From positions 294,030 to 358,029 of the forward strand of contig JAFKAC010000059.1 of assembly GCA_025766275.1 (NCBI GenBank): DNA of 64,000 bases, read 5' to 3'. The notes beneath the pieces were generated by a model that was not told where the DNA came from, ran no database searches, and worked only from the letters and a program-made list of their open reading frames with translations. Below are positions 56,549 through 64,000 of the stretch, piece by piece. Both the position numbers and the translations under genes were made by a program. How positions within the stretch are numbered: the first letter of the stretch is position 1; the number at the start of each line of letters is the position of its first letter. Origin of the DNA: Lactarius indigo. Its lineage: Eukaryota > Basidiomycota > Agaricomycetes > Russulales > Russulaceae.

Positions 56549-57997
56549 ATGACCGACACACCAGTATCCGACACCACCCTCGTCAACATCCTCAGCAACC
56601 CTCAACTCGAAGCCGCCCTCGAACGAGGGATTGTCACCATCAATCTCACTGACACCCCCCATCTGTCACCACCACCGTCCCCCCAACATGTCCCCATCGT
56701 CGCCCCCATTCCCATCGAACGAGAACCTGGGGAACTTACCCCGTCAACACCGGAGGAAGGGCAATACTCTCCAACCCCACCTCCTCAGCAACAGTCGACC
56801 CCTCCACCCGAGCCACAACCTCAGTCACCACCATCCTCCCCATCATCTACACCACCCCCGCCTCTAGAACCGTTTACCCCGGTTCGCGTCCATACCCCCA
56901 TTGACTACGACCGACCCGATTCCCCTCCTAACGACACAGACGACCCCGGGGCCCCATTTTTTCCAAACACTCCTGGCACTCCCAAGTACTACCCATTACA
57001 GATCCCACTACCGGACGGGGGATCTAACCCAGCGAAGTACATCTACTATCGCAAGGGATTCACCGAGGTAGTGGGGACAATGGGTGGGGGACAACCCCAT
57101 TACGGAGAGGAGGTCTACCTCTCGTCACTTAGGCCGAACGTCTCGGCGCCACCTTTTACAGCGGAACAACTACAGTTCTTTGACCCTCACGATATCTGCG
57201 CCTGCGCCCTGGACGAGACACTCATAGAGCTTAACTCACCTCGCCTCACGGCCGAAATCACTAGGCTGAGGACAGGACTTTTGGCGCTTAAAGAACTTGA
57301 CGAGAAGTGCGAGAAGCTGGAGGAGGACGCACGCAAGCTACGAGCGGAACGGCTCACGGTCGACTTGATGTTGGCCAGCGCCAAAAGGCGCCTTCAGTAC
57401 GCAGGGGCGCTAGCTACCATCGGCAACGAATACGCGCGTATGACGGCCCTACCAGCCCCACTTCGTCATTCCCGGTATGCCATCCCATTTTCCCCACAAC
57501 GCGGAGGACCACTAGAGTTTCCCCGCCTCGCCGATAAACCCCACCGCCGACGTTGCTATCACTGCAACAGTCCCCACCACATCGTACGCGATTGTCCCAC
57601 CAGACCGCGACCGGCCTGCCGACATTGCCAAAGCCAGGAACATCAGTCCCACCGATGTATATTCCGCCGTGCAGGCATGGTCGAAGAAGTAATCACGACT
57701 CATCAGGCAGAGGAGCGCATACGACAAGCAGTGGCTATGGAGGCCACCACCTCCTTTACCGTCCCCGAACCACCGACGATCGCGGCCCACACCCAAGGGA
57801 GGTGGTGTGGGCGGTGTTTCCGCACTGACGCTAATCACGACGAAATTCGGTGCCCACAGTACGAAATGTGTCGTAAGTGTGGAAAACGCGGACCCTTCCT
57901 CTTCCTCAAGACGCATTACTGTCGACTCGACATCTCTCCGTGGCCAGAAAATGACCTCAATGCTGACATCTACAACCTCATAGATCCGGAGTCCTGA
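56549..57997 (+). CDS. element B third ORF (ORF3), intact, multiple zinc knuckles
   Basis: 482 aa, starting 41 bp after the pol stop and ending 24 bp before the polypurine tract. It has a Pro/Ser-rich N-terminus, then the conserved core shared with element C (VVGTMGGGQPHYGEEVYLSS, LQFFDPHDICACALDETL, LTAEITRLRTGL), and a Lys/Glu/Leu-rich coiled-coil segment (KELDEKCEKLEEDARKLRAE). At least three CCHC knuckles follow: CYHCNSPHHIVRDC, CRHCQSQEHQSHRC, and the CGRC...H...C and CRKC pairs near the end. It is open although gag and pol of the same element are not. Function unknown. Confidence 0.88.
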   Translation: MTDTPVSDTTLVNILSNPQLEAALERGIVTINLTDTPHLSPPPSPQHVPIVAPIPIEREPGELTPSTPEEGQYSPTPPPQQQSTPPPEPQPQSPPSSPSSTPPPPLEPFTPVRVHTPIDYDRPDSPPNDTDDPGAPFFPNTPGTPKYYPLQIPLPDGGSNPAKYIYYRKGFTEVVGTMGGGQPHYGEEVYLSSLRPNVSAPPFTAEQLQFFDPHDICACALDETLIELNSPRLTAEITRLRTGLLALKELDEKCEKLEEDARKLRAERLTVDLMLASAKRRLQYAGALATIGNEYARMTALPAPLRHSRYAIPFSPQRGGPLEFPRLADKPHRRRCYHCNSPHHIVRDCPTRPRPACRHCQSQEHQSHRCIFRRAGMVEEVITTHQAEERIRQAVAMEATTSFTVPEPPTIAAHTQGRWCGRCFRTDANHDEIRCPQYEMCRKCGKRGPFLFLKTHYCRLDISPWPENDLNADIYNLIDPES

Positions 57998-58031
57998 AGT
58001 CGAGGCGTCTTCAGACCAAGACGGGGGGTAA

Positions 58032-58592
58032 TGTTACGATTTTCTTGGACTCGTTTCTTTCCTTACCATTATTTCCTTCCCACATCATACGAGCCCTGTA
58101 CGACTACGCGGACTTTACGATTACCCGGTTTCTATCACGCGCCTGGCTTATCGACGTTCTCTTCTGATAAAGCTTGACATGTGCCGGTTTCCGACTTGTT
58201 ACCTCTCACGCGCGACCCCGCGTGATTCCCCTTTGTTCTTGATATATCCCTACTTTGTTCCCTTTATGTCCACTCCTTTCTCTCTCGATTTAGCAATGGC
58301 GCCATCTGTTTGTAATAGCCATACAGTACGATTTCTATTTAACCCTAGTCGCACCTAGCTTGTACGGTAGACTAGACTTCTTGTGTAATACTACACTTGT
58401 CTACGCAAAGTCTCTCCGACCCTCGTTTTTGCTAGGCCTTCGAGTCTTAGCCTTCCTCTACAGTCCAAGTGACTCACGTCCTTGTGACTCTTGTGCATCA
58501 TCTCTACTGAAGTCGAGCCTTCGAGCTTTGACTACCGGACGATTGACTGACTTAGTACAGGTCGTACTCAACGCCCCTGTAGTGGCATTACA
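58032..58592 (+). repeat. 3' LTR of element B
   Basis: 561 bp; eight transitions relative to the 5' LTR. Confidence 0.92.
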
Positions 58593-58597
58593 ACAAG

Positions 58598-59878
58598 GAT
58601 GACGTCTTCGCACCAGAGGCACTTCGCCTGTATCAGGAAACACAGACGCACGCGAACACAGTTAAAACGAGCAGTGCGAAGACCGAAGGAAGTCATCCCC
58701 TTTTCCTTCGCTCTATCACCACTCATCGTATGCCTACCTCTCCATTGCGACATGTCACACAAGCGCAGCTCCTCGACTCCCTCGCAGAGGACGCCCGCGC
58801 CCTTTTGGCTGAGGACGACGACACCGAAGTACCAAGCACTCAGCTTGCGCCATGGACACCTCTTGCACCAGCAGAGGGGCCCATCACCGCACAAGAGTGG
58901 ATCAATGTTGTCACCAGATTCCCCAATCCAACAACCACCCCTGACGACGACCGAGCCATCGTCCATGTCTTCTGAAATGAGCAAGGCGAGCGAGAACCCA
59001 TCGCTGCCATCCCCCCAAGCGACAACCTCATTGGTGTTCGCGGAGTTTTCCCGAGCAACGACCAGCGTTCAAGCGCTGATGGAGTACAAGTTGGAGGGGT
59101 GGAGGAGAATAGCAGCGGAGTGGCAGAAGGAACAACTCGACTCAGCAGCAGCCTGACTGAGGGAGATGCGCGAGCAATGGCAGCGATGGCGGCAGCTGAG
59201 GCTGGCCATGACGATGAAGATTATTACCCGGCAAGACACCCCTTCCTTCGAATGAAATGTGACCCTGATAATCCCAGCATCACACCCTGGCTCGTCTACT
59301 CCGATGGGTCCCCCATGTATTGAGGACATGTGCGTGTGCCTGGCGCCACCGATCACCGTCCGTTCACCGCCACTAAAGATCCCGCACACGTCATTGTGCC
59401 TGAAGGGTTCCGGGCGAACAGAAGACCCCATTACATTCGATACCCCATCACCGGACCCGACGGAGTAGAAAGGGACGTGTCGCACGTCCAGATCATCGGA
59501 GGGGCGGACCCTCTGATTCTGGGAGTTATACCGGGCTCGCCACACGTTTATGGTAAGCCTTTCTACGCACTGCCGCACGTGTCAGCGGCGCTCCGCCCTA
59601 CGTACCCGCATGAGGACCTCGTCATCTTCGAGGCGGACCGGATCACTGACCGTGTGCTCAACTGCATCAACGACGAGTCGCTCACTGCAGAGGTCACGCG
59701 CTTCTGCGCGGCTAGCCATGAGCTAGACCGACTCCGAGCCAGGGTGAGCCAACTCCGTGCGATGATTGAGTGCGCACAAGATGACAGGCGTGACTCCATT
59801 TACCGACTGGAGCGCGCCACGGCGCTCGAGCGCATTGCCGATGAACAACGGGACTGGCCGGCAAGGGACTTTCGGTGA
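58598..59878 (+). pseudogene. element A: end of Pol and decayed third ORF
   Basis: Directly after the target duplication, the frame continues from pol (DDVFAPEALRLYQE) and runs without a stop into a third-ORF-like sequence from the ATG at 58730 (MPTSPLRHVTQAQLLDSLAE) to the stop at 59878. Only two in-frame stops interrupt it, both TGA (58973-58975, 59321-59323). The C-terminal half matches the ORF3 core of elements B and C: GVIPGSPHVYGKPFYAL, LVIFEADRITDRVLNCINDE, LTAEVTRFCAASHELDRLRA. Unlike B and C, it ends without zinc knuckles. Confidence 0.75.
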
Positions 59879-59907
59879 GCCGGGGTCTCACGCTGAAAAG
59901 GGGGTGA

Positions 59908-60466
59908 TGTCACATTTTGACTCGGACTAACGTATGGACCCTTACTGTACCGGTTGTGGCTACGGTGGTAAGGTAGATTAGTCACGGACTTACGGCCTTA
60001 GGCCTTTACGATGAGGGCGATAGGAGATGGTACGAGATTGCTGACTGAGGACATTACGCCACTAATACTAGTAGTAGTAGTATTAGTGTCTGAGCTACTT
60101 ACGCGACACGTTGGATGCTACCTTACTACGACTCATAGCAGCGCTTCAAAGCCTGCTGGATTTGTATTTAAGCCGCCTTGTGAAGACCAAGATACGCCAT
60201 CTTGGTCTTCTTGAATCGTCACTCTATTCTCTTCTCTGTCTCATCCTCTCTCCCTTTCTCTCTCTCTCTCTCAGTACCTCTTGAAGCTAAAGTTCGCACT
60301 CGACTCCTGTTGCAGCCCAAGTACAAGTCAGCAAGTCTTGCTGGTGCACCTCCGAGTGTTCACCTGGGCAAGAGCACGGACCCTCGCGTCGTCGTGCCAG
60401 GGTATTCACTAAGTTGTTATCGCCTCTATCGAGCTCAAGTCGAGCTAACGTCGTGATGACATTACA
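59908..60466 (+). repeat. 3' LTR of element A
   Basis: 559 bp; 16 differences from the 5' LTR, all transitions, preceded by the polypurine tract GAAAAGGGGG. Confidence 0.92.
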
Positions 60467-60888
60467 CTTGGCAACACGCAGTACGTCGCGGACCGCCACC
60501 TGATGCGCCACTAGATCGTGATCAAAATGAGTGGCGATACCGATGTCATCCATGTAAACACGTATCGTGGTGCCCAACTGTTCATGTTTGGCAATCGTGT
60601 CCCGGTAAATATGATTCATCATCGCCTGGAAGGTGGCAGGGGAGTTTGTGAGGCCAAAGAACATGACCGTTGGTTCGAAAAGGCCAAATTTGGTCTTGAA
60701 TGCGGCCTTTTCCTGGTCGCCCTCGCAGATGCGTATATTGTTGTAGCCCCATCGAATGTCCAACTTGGTGTAGATGTGGGCATTGCTGAGATTGAGAACG
60801 AGATCTTGAATGAGCGGTAGCGGGTACTGATTGCAGACGGTCTGAGAGTTGATGACCTGGTAGTCCTGTACTGGGCGCAGCTTTCCAT
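60467..60888 (-). pseudogene. antisense reverse-transcriptase fragment of an element-A relative
   Basis: Minus-strand reading gives DGKLRPVQDYQVINS, LDIRWGYNNIRI, KFGLFEPTVMFFGLTNSP and VYMDDIGIATHF, almost identical to the reverse transcriptase of element A (near 48240-48640) but in the opposite orientation and without the rest of the element. It abuts the 3' LTR of element A directly. Confidence 0.88.
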
Positions 60889-60969
60889 CCACATAATGAC
60901 GCAAATAATTAACGATACATTCATAAAACCCCATGTGCAAATGACCCTAATACATTGGCGAAACCCACG

Positions 60970-63460
60970 TGGGCCTACATAGTAAAGGCAGATGTAAATC
61001 ACGAATGGGCCTATTAAATAGAACTGCCGAATTGTTCGGATGGGGCCAGCGACATCAGCTGGAGATACCTTACCATGATTAAGAGATGGGCCCACTACAC
61101 AGAAAACACTTCGCAGGTGCTGCCGATAGTCTCAAATGGGCCCAATGTTATTCCTAAGTGACACTGCCAAATTCCTTGAATAGGCCCAGTGCTGCCCCTG
61201 AGACACGCTGCCGACGGTCTCAAATGGGCCCAGTATTATTCCCCTGAAATGCTACCGATTGCCTTGAATGGGCCCATAATGGCTCCTAGGACATGCTGCC
61301 GATGGGCTCAAATGGGCCCAGAATTGATCCTTGGTGAAATTGACAATTGTATCGAATGGGCCTGGTGCCAATCATAAGATATGCTGCCAATGGTCCCAAA
61401 TGGGCCCGGTATTTTCCTAAGTGACACTACCAATTTCCTTGAATGGGCCCAGCGTTGCTCTTGATAGATGCTGCCGATGGTCTCAAATGGGCCTGGTGTT
61501 CTCCTAAGTGATGCTACCGATTTCCCTGAATGGGCCCAGTGCAAATCATAAGATATGGTACCGATGGTCTCAAATGGGCCCAGTGTTTTCCTAGGTGACA
61601 CTACTGATTGCTTTGAATGGGCCCAACATTGCTCTTAATAAATGCTGCCGATGGCCTCAAATGGGCCCAGAATTGATCCTTGGTGAAATTGACGATTGTA
61701 TTGAATGGGCCTAGTGTCAATCATAAGATATGCTGCCGATGGTCTCAAATGGGCCTGGTGTTTTCCTAAGTGATACTACCAATTGCTTTGAATGGGCCCA
61801 GTGTTGTTCTTCGGCGATTTCACCGATTGCTTTGAATGGGCCCAGCGTTGCTCTCAATAAATGCTGCCAATGGCCTCAAATGGGCCCAGAATTGATCCTT
61901 GGTGAAATTGACGATTGTATTGAATGGGCCCAGTGAAAATCATAAGATATGGTACCAATGGTCTCAAATGGGCCCAGTGATTTCCTGAGTGACATTCCCG
62001 ATTTCCTTGAATGGGCCCAGCGTTGCTCTTAATAAATGCTGCCGATGGCCTCAAATGGGCCCAGAATTGATCCTTGGTGAAATTGACGATTGTATTGAAT
62101 GGGCCTAGTGTCAATCATAAGATATGCTGCCGATGGTCTCAAATGGGCCTGGTGTTTTCCTAAGTGACACTACCGATTGCTTTGAATGGGCCCAGTGTTG
62201 TTCTTCAGTGATTTCACCGATTGCTTTGAATGGGCCCAGCATTGCTCTTGATAAATGCTGCCGATGGCCTCAAATGGGCCCAGAATTGATCCTTGGTGAA
62301 ATTGATGATTGTATTGAATGGGCCTAGTGTCAATCATAAGATATGCTGCCGATGATCTCAAATGGGCCCAGTAATTTCCTGAGTGACATTCCCGATTTCC
62401 TTGAATGGGCCCAGTGTTGCTCTTAATAAATGCTGCCGATGGCCTCAAATGGGCCCAGAATTGATCCTTGGTGAAATTGACGATTGTATTGAATGGGCCC
62501 AGTGTCAATCATAAGATATGGTACCGATGGTCTCAAATGGGCCCAGTGTTTTCCTAAGTGACACTACCGATTGCTTTGAATGGGCCCAGCGTTGCTCTTA
62601 ATAAATGCTGCCAATGGCCTCAAATGGGCCCAGCATTGATACTTGGCGAAATTGCCAATTGCATTGAATGGGCCCAGTATCAATCAAGGTATGGTACCGA
62701 CGGTCTCAAATGGCCCTGATGTTTTCCCAAGTGATACTACTGAAATCTTTGAATGGGCCCAGCACTGCTCTTAATAAATGCTGCCGATGGTCTCAAATGG
62801 GCCCAGTGTTGTTCGTCAGTGATACTACCAATTGCCTTGAATGGGCCCAGTGTTGCAAATGATTCGTGCTGCTGATGGTACCCCATGGACCCAGTGTTAT
62901 TCCTGAGTGTTACTACCGATTGCCTTGAATGGGCTCAAAATTACTAGCGAGATACACTGCCAACAGGCTTAAATGGGCCCAGCATTGCTTGTGAGACATG
63001 CTGCCGGTGGGCTCAAATGGGCCCAGCATTGCCCCTTGATGACATCCCTAATCAACTCAATGTTGCTTATGAAAAGTTATGAGGGAAAGCACCGATGGTC
63101 TTGAATGGACCCCATGTTGTTTATGAGGGGTGCTACCGCCGGGCTTAGCATCACTGACAAACCACATTGGGCCCATTTAAGACCATCGGCAGCATTTCTT
63201 AAGAGCAATTCTGGGCCAATTCAATCTAATTGGTAGTATATCACTTCGGAACAAGACTGCCGACTATGTTGGCTGGGCCCAGGCATGTTCCTGTGATGCG
63301 CAGCCAACCTTCAATAGGCCCAGCCACCCATGGTCAGTCCTGAAATGTGTTGCTGATAGCTTTGAATGGGCTAAGAATCCTTTTAAGGGCCACCATAGAT
63401 TGCCTTTAATGGCCTGAGCCCTTCCCTCCAGAGTGCTGCCGATGGTCCTGAATGGGCCCA
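60970..63460. repeat. 44-bp minisatellite with a TGGGCC core
   Basis: A core AATGGGCCCAG recurs about every 44 bp. From 61225 to 62842, 38 consecutive cores (one is TGGCCC) lie 42-45 bp apart, nearly all 43 or 44. Two unit types tend to alternate: one ending CTGCCGATGG-CTCAAATGGG, the other CTACCGATTG-TTTGAATGGG. The sequence between cores varies more. Both edges are degenerate, and units near 63165-63200 are inverted. It has no coding capacity of its own; minus-strand ORFs across it only reflect the repeat. Confidence 0.92.
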
Positions 63461-63646
63461 GAATTCTATGGGAAGCACTGGCATATTTGTCTTGACATGT
63501 ACCGCCTGAATGATCCCAGTGATACTCATTGTTGTCCATCGGCAGACTGTCATTCCCTGCGTTCTTGGCCGGCAAGCTCTTTTGAGCGCACTCATATGTT
63601 TTCCAATCCGAAGCTTTAACATTTGGACTATATAACACTCGATATA

Positions 63647-64000
63647 CTACACAAGGTTCTGCACATCAGTATTGTCCAACTCCTCGATTATATCATCTAG
63701 CACCTCACTCATTTCCTTCTCCTGCTGATAGATATCCCATACCTGGGCATGGATTCGACAATTCCTTGATCCTTCAGCATGTAAGATGGAGACCCTGGTG
63801 CTGAGATCAAACTCTTCTTGCTGTTGTAAAGCAGAATAGATGGTCAATGTTGCAAAAATCGGTAGTGGAATATACAGCGTACCAGTACCTGCTCGGGAGG
63901 ATGCTGTACTTGCACATGAAGCACCTCCACACTTTCATCACCATGGCCTACCGGCACCTGTGAGTTGGAGGGAGATAGGTCATTCCCACCGAAAGTTCTG
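63647..64000 (-). CDS. 3' part of an unidentified gene
   Basis: Two in-phase exons: a partial exon 63889-64000 (encoding VPVGHGDESVEVLHVQVQHP) and a last exon 63647-63820 (QEEFDLSTRVSILHAEGSRN, EKEMSEVLDDIIEELDNTDV), joined across a 68-bp GT-AG intron. The C-terminus is acidic and helical, with coiled-coil character. I do not recognise the family; it might be a host gene or the end of a transposon-derived protein. The rest lies beyond the window. Confidence 0.55.

Larger units (their letters stand above)
50760..58592 (+). mobile_element. element B: Ty3/gypsy chromodomain retrotransposon nested in element A
   Basis: 7.8 kb, 561-bp LTRs at 50760-51320 and 58032-58592 (start TGTTACGA, end TTACA), flanked by the 5-bp duplication ACAAG (50755-50759 and 58593-58597). 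Order: LTR, primer-binding site, gag, pol, third ORF, polypurine tract, LTR. The LTRs differ at eight positions, all transitions. Gag and pol are broken by frameshifts while the third ORF is intact. Confidence 0.94.
44747..60466 (+). mobile_element. element A: old Ty3/gypsy chromodomain retrotransposon carrying element B
   Basis: 559-bp LTRs at 44747-45305 and 59908-60466 (start TGTCACAT, end TTACA). Internal order is gag, pol, third ORF, interrupted in pol by element B at 50760-58592. Without B it is about 7.9 kb. The LTRs differ at 16 positions, all transitions. The flanks AATGC (left) and CTTGG (right) do not form a target duplication. Confidence 0.92.

Noticed and set aside
60202..60456. 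84-codon ORF repeated at 45041-45295 and 60202-60456
   Set aside because: It lies wholly inside the LTRs of element A and is open only because both LTRs share the sequence; no coding function is supported.
61308..62508. Minus-strand ORFs with repeated GPFETIGS-like peptides
   Set aside because: They are translations of the 44-bp minisatellite. The unit length is not a multiple of three, so the peptide periodicity is not maintained as a protein repeat.

Overview
This is nuclear DNA from a filamentous basidiomycete, most likely an Agaricomycete. Host genes are cut by many short (about 45-65 bp) GT-AG introns. The accessory gene set is typical of mushroom-forming fungi: NACHT/WD40 and NACHT/ankyrin NLR proteins, leucine-rich F-box proteins and a DUF6535 membrane protein. 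The retrotransposons are chromodomain Ty3/gypsy elements. I see no bacterial-style operons, CRISPR array, rRNA or convincing tRNA. Exon coordinates were worked out by hand from splice signals and reading phase.

0-12.5 kb is a compact housekeeping block: the end of an unknown gene, PRO2 (proline synthesis, -), GUT1 (glycerol kinase, +), an ERV1-type sulfhydryl oxidase (-), a ZIP zinc transporter (+) and a six-exon gene of unknown function (-). 13.5-28.6 kb is a fast-evolving block, all on the minus strand: a dispersed repeat with a decayed ORF, a 1634-aa C2-like/NACHT/WD40 NLR with 14 WD repeats, an F-box gene with a nearby F-box pseudogene, and a 1012-aa Goodbye-like/coiled-coil/NACHT/ankyrin NLR. 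A DUF6535 gene diverges from the second NLR across only 147 bp.

28.8-35.8 kb is element C, a full-length Ty3/gypsy retrotransposon. Its LTRs appear identical, it has a 5-bp target duplication and three open ORFs, and it sits 34 bp inside the DUF6535 coding sequence. 39.0-41.9 kb is a broken CLC chloride-channel gene (-). It is cut off by a second copy of the dispersed repeat, which runs into tandem Ty1/copia LTRs and a truncated copia gag.

44.7-60.5 kb is nested: an older gypsy element (A) carries a younger one (B) inserted in its pol gene with a perfect 5-bp duplication. LTR divergence orders the insertions as A (16 differences), then B (8), then C (0). A, B and C share two features. Each has a third ORF after pol (zinc-knuckle-rich in B and C), and each has a primer-binding site complementary to a sequence in its own LTR, as in the self-priming Tf1/sushi group. 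Element A has decayed almost only by CpG transitions.

61-63.4 kb is a minisatellite in which a TGGGCC core recurs every 43-44 bp for dozens of units. The window ends in the 3' part of an unrecognised minus-strand gene.
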